Below are positions 8,134 to 15,668 of a stretch of DNA of 50,203 bases, piece by piece (the first letter of the stretch is position 1; every line of letters begins with the position of its first letter). The stretch is from Melioribacteraceae bacterium. GTDB lineage: Bacteria; Bacteroidota; Ignavibacteria; Ignavibacteriales; Melioribacteraceae. The notes below the pieces were generated by a model, which searched no databases, was not told the DNA's origin, and saw only the letters and a program-made list of their open reading frames with translations. The stretch spans positions 1-50,203 of the forward strand of contig JAFGMI010000045.1 in the NCBI GenBank assembly GCA_016927595.1. The letters are read 5' to 3'. The translations under genes were made by a program, and so were the position numbers.

Positions 8134-9498
8134 ATGATAAAAAGAATTCTGTTTTTAATTCCAGTAATATTAATACTACAGAGTTGTACAGGTTTGATAA
8201 CTAAAGAAAAGCAAAGTAATTTCATTCGGGTGGATAACGGAAGATTTATGCTGGATGGATGCCCATACTTCTTTTCCGGTACAAATTTCTGGCATGGCTG
8301 TTATCTTGGTTCTCCCGGTGAAACGGGAGATCGTGAAAGACTTAAACGTGAACTTGACTTTCTACTTTCTATCGGTGTTACAAACCTTCGCGTACTTGCT
8401 GCCTCGGAAGAATCCGATATCAAAAATTCTCTTAAACCAGCCATACAAAAAAAACCGGGTGACTATGACGAAGGTTTACTCGAGGGTCTTGACTATTTAC
8501 TCTCCGAGATGGGCAAGCGCAAAATGCATGCCGTAATATTTTTGAACAATTACTGGGAGTGGTCGGGCGGAATGGCACAGTATAATAGCTGGTTTGGCGA
8601 TCGCGAAATACCCGATCCATCGGATCCCCAAAGCAGCTGGAATGACTTCATGAATTACTCCGCTTCCTTTTATAGAAATAAAGAAGCCAATGAGTACTTC
8701 CGTCAGTTTATTGCGGTTATTGTTACACGGGTTAATAAATTTACCGGAGTGTATTATTACGAAGATCCGACCATAATGGCCTGGCAGCTTGCAAACGAAC
8801 CGCGTCCCGGGAATGGTGAACCCGCGGATAAATATATTGACTATTATTACGCCTGGATTGAATCAACTGCCAGGTTTCTTCATTCGATTGATCCTAATCA
8901 TCTGGTGACTACTGGCAATGAAGGTTTGATGGGTAGTAATGGTTCTGAAGAGTATTATATTAAAGCGCATGAGACTCAATACATAGACTATATTACATTC
9001 CACCTATGGGCAAAGAACTGGGGCTGGTTCGATGGTTCCAGGATTGAGGAAACATTTCCGCAAACTGTGAATAATGCCATTGAATATCTGAACAAACACA
9101 TCGAGTATGCAAGGCTATTGAAAAAACCGATAACCCTAGAGGAGTTTGGTATGCCCAGGGATGGCGAGTTATTTTTAACAGGATCACCGACTACCGCCAG
9201 AGATAAATATTATTCTGCTGTCTTCACGCTCCTTTCGGACAGTGCAGCAGCAGGAGCTCCGGTAGGCGGCTGGAATTTCTGGACCTGGGGAGGAGAAGGT
9301 AAAGCGCTACATGATGACGGGAAATGGCGCAAAGGCGATCCGTTTACAGGTGATCCGCCTCAGGAGGCACAGGGACTTAATTCGGTTTTTGAAAGTGATG
9401 AAAGCACAATAAAAGTAATAAAATATTTCAGTGATAAGATGAATTCACTGAGAAAAATTAAATTAGCTTCGGAAACAATTGCTCAGCAGAATGAATAA
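8134..9498 (+). CDS. GH5 (subfamily 7-like) endo-beta-1,4-mannanase, lipoprotein
   Basis: Hydrolyses internal beta-1,4-mannosidic bonds. It has 454 residues with a lipoprotein signal (lipobox LQSC, Cys18). The catalytic domain starts FIRVDNGRFMLDG...FSGTNFWHG, typical of GH5_7 mannanases. Acid/base E222 lies in WQLANEPRPG and nucleophile E337 in ITLEEFG, and the late WNFWTWGGEG stretch belongs to the same fold. AAAGGAAA at about 8116 precedes the ATG. It overlaps the GH26 start by 8 bp, so the two are one transcription unit behind the sigma-54-like promoter at 8064. Confidence 0.9.
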   Translation: MIKRILFLIPVILILQSCTGLITKEKQSNFIRVDNGRFMLDGCPYFFSGTNFWHGCYLGSPGETGDRERLKRELDFLLSIGVTNLRVLAASEESDIKNSLKPAIQKKPGDYDEGLLEGLDYLLSEMGKRKMHAVIFLNNYWEWSGGMAQYNSWFGDREIPDPSDPQSSWNDFMNYSASFYRNKEANEYFRQFIAVIVTRVNKFTGVYYYEDPTIMAWQLANEPRPGNGEPADKYIDYYYAWIESTARFLHSIDPNHLVTTGNEGLMGSNGSEEYYIKAHETQYIDYITFHLWAKNWGWFDGSRIEETFPQTVNNAIEYLNKHIEYARLLKKPITLEEFGMPRDGELFLTGSPTTARDKYYSAVFTLLSDSAAAGAPVGGWNFWTWGGEGKALHDDGKWRKGDPFTGDPPQEAQGLNSVFESDESTIKVIKYFSDKMNSLRKIKLASETIAQQNE

Positions 9499-10624
9499 AA
9501 TCAGGATAATATTTTCTATTGCAATTTTGATTATGCTTTCGAAATGTATCCCGGAATTTGACAGTATCGAATTCCAGAAAGAGCTCGGCGTAAAACTGGT
9601 GGATTCTTCAGCGACCCGGGAAACCGTACTGTTATTTTACAATCTTAAAAAACTTCCGCAGGATAGTATCATATTCGGTCATCATCACAGCACAGCATAC
9701 GGAGTTTTTTGGCAGGGTGATTCAAACAGGTCCGATGTAAAAGATGTTACAGGATCTTTCCCCGGAGTATATGGCTGGGATTTTGCTGAAGTTACCAACG
9801 TTCCGGACGAACCTGTTCATAAGGATTTGAGTAAATTAACATTGGAAGCGTTTAACAGAGGCGGTGTAAATATCTATGCCTGGCATTATAATAATCCGGT
9901 AACAGGCAATATCTTTTACGATACAACAGTCGCTGTAAAACATATATTACCAGGCGGATCAGTACATCAAAAATATAAAGAGGATCTAGAGAGTATTGCC
10001 CGATTTTCAAAATCACTTTACGCCGATGAAGATTTGCTGGTACCAATAATTTTCAGACCATTTCACGAATTTGACGGCTCATGGTTCTGGTGGGGTAAAA
10101 ACTTTGTTACAAAAGATGAGTTCATTCAATTATGGAGATTCACAGTTACTTATCTGCGTGATTCTCTCTGTGTAAATAATATGCTGTATGCATTTTCGCC
10201 GGATAGAAATTTCGATTCTGATTCGCTTTTCCTTGACCGTTATCCGGGCGATGATTATGTTGATTTGCTGGGAATGGATAATTACTGGGATTTTACTCCG
10301 GAAGGAGACGGACTTGATGCCGTTAAAGAAAAATTAAAGATTGTTTCGGGAATCACAGCAAGAAAAAATAAAATTGCTGCTTTTACTGAAACAGGTTTGG
10401 AAGGAATACCTGATACCACCTGGTGGACTGATAAATTGCTGTACGCTATCCGGGATGATTCAATTAATATTGCTTTTGTTATGGTATGGCGGAATGCTGA
10501 TAATAAACATCACTATGCTCCTTATAAAGGTCACTTAAGTGAGCGGAATTTCATTGAATTCAAAAATGACCCGACTATTCTTTTTGGAGACGAACTCCCA
10601 AATCTCTATAAACTTGAAAAATAG
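9491..10624 (+). CDS. GH26 endo-beta-1,4-mannanase, lipoprotein
   Basis: A retaining mannanase of a family unrelated in sequence to GH5. Using ATG 9491 (inside the overlap ATGAATAA with the GH5 stop) gives 377 residues and a proper lipoprotein signal with Cys19 (LSKC); an upstream TTG at 9479 adds only four residues. Diagnostic motifs are IFGHHHSTAYG, GVYGWDFAE, RPFHEFDGSWFWWG with acid/base E193, and AFTETG with nucleophile E300. The two lipoprotein mannanases are translationally coupled and probably act together at the cell surface or in the periplasm; which face they sit on cannot be seen. A GH26 with another specificity is less likely given the FHEFDGSWFWW signature. Confidence 0.9.
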   Translation: MNKIRIIFSIAILIMLSKCIPEFDSIEFQKELGVKLVDSSATRETVLLFYNLKKLPQDSIIFGHHHSTAYGVFWQGDSNRSDVKDVTGSFPGVYGWDFAEVTNVPDEPVHKDLSKLTLEAFNRGGVNIYAWHYNNPVTGNIFYDTTVAVKHILPGGSVHQKYKEDLESIARFSKSLYADEDLLVPIIFRPFHEFDGSWFWWGKNFVTKDEFIQLWRFTVTYLRDSLCVNNMLYAFSPDRNFDSDSLFLDRYPGDDYVDLLGMDNYWDFTPEGDGLDAVKEKLKIVSGITARKNKIAAFTETGLEGIPDTTWWTDKLLYAIRDDSINIAFVMVWRNADNKHHYAPYKGHLSERNFIEFKNDPTILFGDELPNLYKLEK

Positions 10625-10717
10625 AATTTACAGTTAAATGATGGTATAAAATTATTACCCAACCATTGTTATAGCATTCCTCTGATGCACAAGCACAATT
10701 TCTGTACACTTATCGTT

Positions 10718-10751
10718 TTATTATAATCATAATTTTTTATCAAGATGATAA
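10718..10751. promoter_or_regulatory. Tandem palindromic activator sites upstream of the symporter-GH130 unit
   Basis: TTATTATAATCATAA at 10718-10732 and TTATCAAGATGATAA at 10737-10751; the second is a perfect dyad TTATCA-AGA-TGATAA. Starts are 19 bp apart, exactly as upstream of the GH5 gene and upstream of the regulator operon. They sit about 53 bp before the sigma-54-like element at 10804. Probable binding sites of the NtrC-type regulator at 20527. Confidence 0.6.
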
Positions 10752-10803
10752 TCGGATTGTAAGATTTTAGTCTGTAATCTTCATTTTTCACCAATAATAT
10801 TTA

Positions 10804-10818
10804 TGGCACTATTTATGT
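10804..10818 (+). promoter_or_regulatory. Sigma-54-like -24/-12 promoter for the symporter-GH130 unit
   Basis: TGGCACTATTTATGT: the -24 half TGGCAC is a full consensus match, and the G of the -12 half follows GG after ten bases. The -12 half reads ATGT. Predicted transcription start is about 10830, leaving a ~97-nt leader before the ATG at 10927. Confidence 0.55.
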
Positions 10819-10926
10819 TGATTCAATGAATCCGGTATGAATTAACCGATCTGCTTTTCAAACCACAGGTACCGGCATTTTTTTTAGAGGGTCTTTAACA
10901 TTTTCTTAATATCAAGGAGTAGCTTG

Positions 10927-12345
10927 ATGTCATCGGACTCCGGTCATCCTAAATTATCTTTCCGGGAGAAAGCAGCATATGGTTGTGGTGACTTTGCATC
11001 ATCGATGTTCTGGAAATTGTTCTCGATGTTTCTTCTGTTCTTCTACACCGATGTCTTCGGTATTTCAGCTGCCGCAGTCGGGACAATGTTTCTGGTTACT
11101 AGAATCTGGGATGCGGTTAATGACCCCATGATGGGTCTGATTGCCGACCGGACTAGTTCGCGCTGGGGTAAATTCAGACCATACCTGTTGTTTGTTGCAA
11201 TCCCGTTCGGGATAGCGGGTGTTTTAACATTCACAACTCCCGATTTTGATGCAACGGGTAAACTTATTTATGCTTATGTAACCTACACACTGATGATGAT
11301 GGTCTATACTGCAATTAATGTCCCTTATGCTTCCTTAATGGGTGTAATGTCCAATAATACTGATGACAGAACTTCACTTGCATCTTTCAGATTTGTAGGG
11401 GCATTTTCCGGAGGCTTGTTCGTTACTGCAACTGCAAATACGCTTATTGAATACTTCGGTTCAGCAAGCGGCACTGAAACCGGTTATCAGCTGACAATCG
11501 CAGTTTATTCAGTTACAGCAGCCATATTTTTTGTACTGACTTTTCTAGGGACAAAGGAAAGACTCAAACCGGTTGTGAGTAAGCAGTCTACCTTAAAAGA
11601 AGATTTACATGACCTGGGCAAGAACGGTCCTTGGTTTATAATGCTAGGTGCGAATATATCTATACTGATTTTTAATTCATTGCGTGACGGCTCCATACTT
11701 TATTATTTCAAATATTACATTAAAGATCAGACAATAAATTTCTTCGGAACAGAATACGCCTTTGGTCAGGCGGCGCTTGCATCGGCTTATATGTCGATCT
11801 GGGTAGGAACCAACATCATAGGAGTTATGCTGGCAAAACCGATTGCACATAGATTGGGTAAAAAGAAAACTTATTTTATTTCTGTCGCTTTATCAGCTAT
11901 GCTCAGCATTCTGCTCTTCTTTCTTACTCCAGATCAGATTGAGATGATATTCATCTCGAACATACTCATCGGAGTCTCAGCGGGAATTGTTCTGCCGCTG
12001 ATCTGGTCGATGTATGCTGATATTGCAGATTATTCTGAATGGAAAACGGGAAGAAGGGCAACCGGATTAATTTTTTCATCTTCTTCAATGTCACAGAAAT
12101 TCGGTTGGACACTTGGAGGAACTCTTACCGGCTGGCTGCTGGCTGCGTTCGGATTTCAGGCGAATGTAGAACAGACTGATGATTCTCTGCTGGGCATCAG
12201 GTTAATGATAAGCTTAATTGCGGGTGTTGGTGCAGTGTTGGCAGGGGTATTTATGTATTTCTATAAACTCGACGAAAAATTTATGGCAAAAATTGAAAAA
12301 GAACTGGATGAAGCCAGAAACGGGAAGAAAAAAGAACAATTATAA
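10927..12345 (+). CDS. GPH-family (MelB-like) sugar:cation symporter
   Basis: An inner-membrane importer with about twelve hydrophobic segments. The N-terminal YGCGDFASSMFWKL and the helix-2 motif WDAVNDPMMG carry the two aspartates (DxxxD) that bind the coupling cation in MelB; GKFRPYLL and the C-terminal YADIADYSEWKTGRRATG are further GPH signatures. Start at ATG 10927 (472 residues) because AAGGAG at 10914-10919 sits 7 nt upstream; a TTG at 10924 is less likely. GH130 follows 30 bp later, so the likely cargo is beta-mannobiose or longer manno-oligosaccharides. Cargo is inferred from context. Confidence 0.88.
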   Translation: MSSDSGHPKLSFREKAAYGCGDFASSMFWKLFSMFLLFFYTDVFGISAAAVGTMFLVTRIWDAVNDPMMGLIADRTSSRWGKFRPYLLFVAIPFGIAGVLTFTTPDFDATGKLIYAYVTYTLMMMVYTAINVPYASLMGVMSNNTDDRTSLASFRFVGAFSGGLFVTATANTLIEYFGSASGTETGYQLTIAVYSVTAAIFFVLTFLGTKERLKPVVSKQSTLKEDLHDLGKNGPWFIMLGANISILIFNSLRDGSILYYFKYYIKDQTINFFGTEYAFGQAALASAYMSIWVGTNIIGVMLAKPIAHRLGKKKTYFISVALSAMLSILLFFLTPDQIEMIFISNILIGVSAGIVLPLIWSMYADIADYSEWKTGRRATGLIFSSSSMSQKFGWTLGGTLTGWLLAAFGFQANVEQTDDSLLGIRLMISLIAGVGAVLAGVFMYFYKLDEKFMAKIEKELDEARNGKKKEQL

Positions 12346-12375
12346 TATGATTATTAAGTAAAGACGGTGTTTTAA

Positions 12376-13566
12376 TTGACTAAACATGAACACTATATAA
12401 AAATAAAAGAATTGATTAAAAATCAGGAAGATTTTTTAACAATGTCCAATAGTCCGGTTGATAATTATAACGGTATATATACACGTTATAAAAATCCTGT
12501 ACTTACAGCGGCGCATGCACCGGTTCACTGGCGGTTTGATCTGGATTATTATACTAATCCCGAGTTACAGGAACGTCTCGGTGTGAACGCTACATTCAAT
12601 GCCGGTGCCATTGAACATGAAGGTAAAATTCTGGTTGTAGCAAGAGTTGAAGGATATGACAGAAAGTCATTTTTCGGAATTGCCGAATCGCCAAACGGTA
12701 TTGATAACTTCAGATTCCGGGATTACCCTGTAACAATGCCTGAAACAGATGACCCGGATACTAATGTCTATGATATGCGGTTCGTAAAGCACGAAGACGG
12801 ATGGATATACGGTTTGTTCTGTACTGAAAGAAAAGATCCTGATTCATCCGAGAGTGATACATCGGCTGCCGTGGCGCAGTGCGGAATAGCTCGTACAAAA
12901 AATTTTGTAAACTGGGAAAGATTACCGGATCTTAAAACTAATTCACCGCAGCAGCGTAATGTTGTATTGCATCCTGAATTTGTAAATGGAAAATATGCTC
13001 TATACACACGTCCCCAGGATGGATTTATCAGCACCGGCACGGGCGGAGGAATTGGGTGGGGTGTTACCGATTCGATGGAAAATGCTGTTATTGAAAAAGA
13101 GATTATAGTTGATGACAGGGTATATCACACAATAAAAGAACTGAAAAACGGTCAGGGACCTTCTCCGATTAAAACTGATAAAGGCTGGCTCCACCTGGCT
13201 CATGGTGTAAGAGGAACTGCCGCCGGTTTAAGATATGTGCTTTACATGTTTCTGACTGATCTGAAAGAACCTTACAAGGTAATTGCAAAGCCAGGCGGAT
13301 ATTTTATAGCACCGGAAGGTGATGAAAGAGTTGGTGATGTATCTAATGTTGTTTTCAGTAACGGCTGGGTTGCAAAAGAAAACGGAGATGTTTTTATATA
13401 TTATGCGTCTTCCGATACGCGGCTCCATGTAGCGACATCAACTGTAAACAAACTTATTGATTACGTTTTGAATACTCCCGAGGATGGATACAGATCTGCT
13501 TTGAGTGTAAAAACAAGAAATGAACTGATTGCAAAAAACCTGAAAATTCTGAAAGGTTTCAAATAA
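12376..13566 (+). CDS. GH130 subfamily 1: 4-O-beta-D-mannosyl-D-glucose phosphorylase, TTG start
   Basis: A cytoplasmic enzyme: mannosyl-beta-1,4-glucose plus phosphate to mannose-1-phosphate and glucose. The 396 residues match the Bacteroides fragilis enzyme closely as remembered: [56 protein letters not shown], catalytic D133 in [50 protein letters not shown]. The start is TTG, directly after an in-frame TAA (12373); the first ATG would remove 22 residues that align with the family N-terminus. It partners with the 2-epimerase encoded on the other strand just downstream. Specificity for Man-Glc over mannobiose is supported by that neighbour. Confidence 0.92.
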   Translation: MTKHEHYIKIKELIKNQEDFLTMSNSPVDNYNGIYTRYKNPVLTAAHAPVHWRFDLDYYTNPELQERLGVNATFNAGAIEHEGKILVVARVEGYDRKSFFGIAESPNGIDNFRFRDYPVTMPETDDPDTNVYDMRFVKHEDGWIYGLFCTERKDPDSSESDTSAAVAQCGIARTKNFVNWERLPDLKTNSPQQRNVVLHPEFVNGKYALYTRPQDGFISTGTGGGIGWGVTDSMENAVIEKEIIVDDRVYHTIKELKNGQGPSPIKTDKGWLHLAHGVRGTAAGLRYVLYMFLTDLKEPYKVIAKPGGYFIAPEGDERVGDVSNVVFSNGWVAKENGDVFIYYASSDTRLHVATSTVNKLIDYVLNTPEDGYRSALSVKTRNELIAKNLKILKGFK

Positions 13567-13602
13567 AACTTACTCCTCATGTTAAGACCTCATCGACCCG
13601 AA

Positions 13603-13630
13603 AAAAAATCCGGCTTCAGCCGGATTTTTT
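13603..13630. terminator. Bidirectional intrinsic terminator between convergent GH130 and epimerase genes
   Basis: Perfect 12-bp stem: AAAAAATCCGGC (13603-13614), loop TTCA, GCCGGATTTTTT (13619-13630). It has an A-run on the left and a T-run on the right, so it can stop transcription in both directions. It lies 36 bp after the GH130 stop and 31 bp after the end of the minus-strand epimerase gene. Confidence 0.9.
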
Positions 13631-13661
13631 ATTACCAACCAACTATTTAGGAGGAGAAACA

Positions 13662-15047
13662 CTACAATTTCTGAGCTGTAAATTTCCATTTCTCTAAAAA
13701 ATTATCGAAACTATTTTTAATTTGTTTAAACGCCGGATTTGACTTGTATAATTCAAAATCCTTGTCAGATAAAACTAATATACAATTCATCAATGAACGA
13801 GCAGTGTGATAGGTACACTTCCAGATACTTCCTTTTGGTTCTGTTTTCTGAGCTGGTTCTTTTTCCAGACTGCCCCAGTAAAAATCTCCTTGCTCGTGAT
13901 CAATAAGATATGTTATTATATATTCCCACATTTCAAAGAAAAGTCCGGAGTACTTTTTTTCATCCGGGAATATTTTTGAAAAAATCAGCAGGGCATTTAG
14001 TCCTTCTATTTGAGCCCACCATGTTTTAGTTTTTTTTACAATCTCACATTTATCGCTTTCATCGAAGTAATATCCTTCATCGAAAAAACCCGCACTGGAA
14101 TTATCCCAGCCGTTATCAATTGCATGGTCCAGCATTTTTTTAGCTTTGTTCAGGGTTAATACATCATTATCAATTCCGAGTGCGTGTGATGCTTCGAGCA
14201 TAAGAAACGCAGTCTCATAATCATGACCGAAAGAAACGTGATCCAGCCTGAAATTCTTTTGAATAATATCTCTTGATTCCTCCCTGAATGAAACTGGATT
14301 CCACTTCTTGTCGAAGAATAAACGGAGATAACCATCCGGATGTGCTATGGTATCCCGTATAAGTCTGAGGAGAGCTGATAGTTGCTTCTTTAATCCCGGA
14401 TCTTTCCAAACATGATATAATTCGGTATAGGCTTCGAGAAGATGAATTGAGGAATTCTGATCTTTATAACCGACTTCCACTGCATCCGATGCTTTTGTTT
14501 TATACTTGCTGTTTATATTGAATATTTCGTTGTCTGCTGTTAGAAATTGAAAATATCCTCCGAATTCGGGATCATAGGCATACTCTTCAATCCAGTAATA
14601 AATTTTCTGAGCAAAGTCCAATACTTCTTTGTTTGCGGTTTCAGCAAAAAGTGCTGCTAATCCATAAACCGCGAATGCGTTTCCGTAGGTTCTCTTTTCA
14701 TCGAAGAATCCCTCACAATCAGATAAGCCGCAATCCATTGAGCGCATTTGGTATAAACCACCGGATTGATTATCCCACATACAGGTTTTTAAAAATTTAT
14801 AACCGTGTTCTGCATATTTAATAAATTCCCTCTTGGACAAAAATTTCGCAGACTTCGATGCAGTCCAGATGTGTCTTGCCTGAGTAACCAGCATCTTTGG
14901 CTGTTCATCCATAATTTTGAAGTCATATGTAAGATTTGTAAAATAACCTCCTTTTTCGCTGTCAATGCATATTGGATACCATTTATAAAGCAGCTTTGAA
15001 GTGAGAATCTCGTACATCTCAATTGCAATTTCATTTTTACTTTTCAT
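13662..15047 (-). CDS. AGE-family cellobiose/mannobiose 2-epimerase
   Basis: Predicted to epimerise the reducing-end sugar of beta-1,4-mannobiose to give mannosyl-glucose, the GH130 substrate. An (alpha/alpha)6-barrel of 461 residues, longer than the usual ~390-430. Seen: QARHIWTAS (57-65), RTYGNAFAVYGLA, SSIHLLEAYTEL with H202, SFGHDYETA with H275, KTWWAQIEGLNALL (341-354), and WKCTYHTAR near 403-411 with the second catalytic His. No signal peptide, hence cytoplasmic. It is the only gene of the mannan set on the minus strand and is divergent from the GH-A/sensor operon. N-acylglucosamine 2-epimerase activity is the alternative, but the FGHDYE and context favour the disaccharide epimerase. 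Confidence 0.85.
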   Translation of the reverse strand: MKSKNEIAIEMYEILTSKLLYKWYPICIDSEKGGYFTNLTYDFKIMDEQPKMLVTQARHIWTASKSAKFLSKREFIKYAEHGYKFLKTCMWDNQSGGLYQMRSMDCGLSDCEGFFDEKRTYGNAFAVYGLAALFAETANKEVLDFAQKIYYWIEEYAYDPEFGGYFQFLTADNEIFNINSKYKTKASDAVEVGYKDQNSSIHLLEAYTELYHVWKDPGLKKQLSALLRLIRDTIAHPDGYLRLFFDKKWNPVSFREESRDIIQKNFRLDHVSFGHDYETAFLMLEASHALGIDNDVLTLNKAKKMLDHAIDNGWDNSSAGFFDEGYYFDESDKCEIVKKTKTWWAQIEGLNALLIFSKIFPDEKKYSGLFFEMWEYIITYLIDHEQGDFYWGSLEKEPAQKTEPKGSIWKCTYHTARSLMNCILVLSDKDFELYKSNPAFKQIKNSFDNFLEKWKFTAQKL

Positions 15048-15085
15048 TCAATCCGCTTCATTTAACTTGTTCTGTTAATATCTAC

Positions 15086-15100
15086 TCAAATTCTATGCTA
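15086..15100 (-). promoter_or_regulatory. Weak sigma-54-like element for the epimerase gene
   Basis: On the minus strand the bases read TAGCATAGAATTTGA, eleven of fifteen identical to the element at 8064 and with the same ten-base spacing, but the key -24 GG is AG and the -12 ends GA. It lies about 39 bp from the epimerase ATG and 50-100 bp from the tandem palindromes at 15152-15185, which could serve both directions. The missing GG makes this doubtful. Confidence 0.2.
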
Positions 15101-15151
15101 AGTGAAAAATGATAAAAGCAGAAAAATTTATGATATTTCGCTGAAATCGGT

Positions 15152-15185
15152 TTATAATAATGATATGATTTTATTAAAATGATAA
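15152..15185. promoter_or_regulatory. Tandem palindromic activator sites upstream of the GH-A/sensor operon
   Basis: TTATAATAATGATAT at 15152-15166 (one mismatch to TTATnAnnnTnATAA) and TTATTAAAATGATAA at 15171-15185, again offset by exactly 19 bp. They sit between the divergent epimerase gene and the operon that encodes the NtrC-type regulator, about 83 bp before the sigma-54-like element at 15268. This implies autoregulation. Confidence 0.55.
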
Positions 15186-15267
15186 ATAATTTTATTCATT
15201 GAAGTCTGAAAACTGCCTTTTTGTTCAATTTATTGGCTGAATTCTATGTGATGATCTTGAAAGACTA

Positions 15268-15282
15268 TGGCATTTCAATTGT
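15268..15282 (+). promoter_or_regulatory. Sigma-54-like -24/-12 promoter for the GH-A/sensor operon
   Basis: TGGCATTTCAATTGT: TGGCA at -24 and TTGT at -12 with ten bases between GG and the -12 G, the closest -12 match of the three elements. Predicted start of transcription is about 15294, upstream of the 68-codon ORF at 15389 and of the GH-A gene at 15669. Confidence 0.55.
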
Positions 15283-15388
15283 GACCTTAAAATAAATTGT
15301 TGAAGCACTTTAATTGAGAGTCAATTTGTGTATTGAGAAGTTCTTTTGTTAATAATTTCTTCTTTTCATTTACTCTCCGGATGTATAA

Positions 15389-15595
15389 ATGAAAGATTTC
15401 ATCAAAATAATGGATATACTTGATGCATGGTGTATTGCTCCATATGATTCGGTGAAACGTCTGCCCGATGCAAGGATTAATATGTTGAATATTCTGGGTC
15501 TGAAACGCAGCGAATATGATTGGAGTGAAGAATATTTTGCGTCGATGCAACTGGAACCATCGTTTGAAAATCAGAAAATGATTACTGCAGTCTGA
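15389..15595 (+). CDS. Hypothetical 68-residue protein or gene remnant
   Basis: An open frame of 68 codons begins with ATG about 95 bp after the predicted transcription start at 15294 and reads MKDFIKIMDILDAWCIAPYD... No signal peptide, membrane segment or known motif is recognised, and the ribosome-binding site is weak. The composition is protein-like and it sits in an otherwise empty 620-bp gap. It may be a small gene, a remnant of a longer gene, or chance. Confidence 0.3.
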   Translation: MKDFIKIMDILDAWCIAPYDSVKRLPDARINMLNILGLKRSEYDWSEEYFASMQLEPSFENQKMITAV

Positions 15596-15668
15596 AATTC
15601 GTTTTTTGAAAATTTTGTATTCGGGGGATTTTTTAATTTATTAAGCCATATAATCAAAAGGGAACTGG

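Noticed and set aside
15287-15550. 87-codon minus-strand open frame in the 15048-15668 gap
   Set aside because: Overlaps the predicted promoter and the plus-strand 68-codon ORF; composition is F/I/H-rich and not protein-like.
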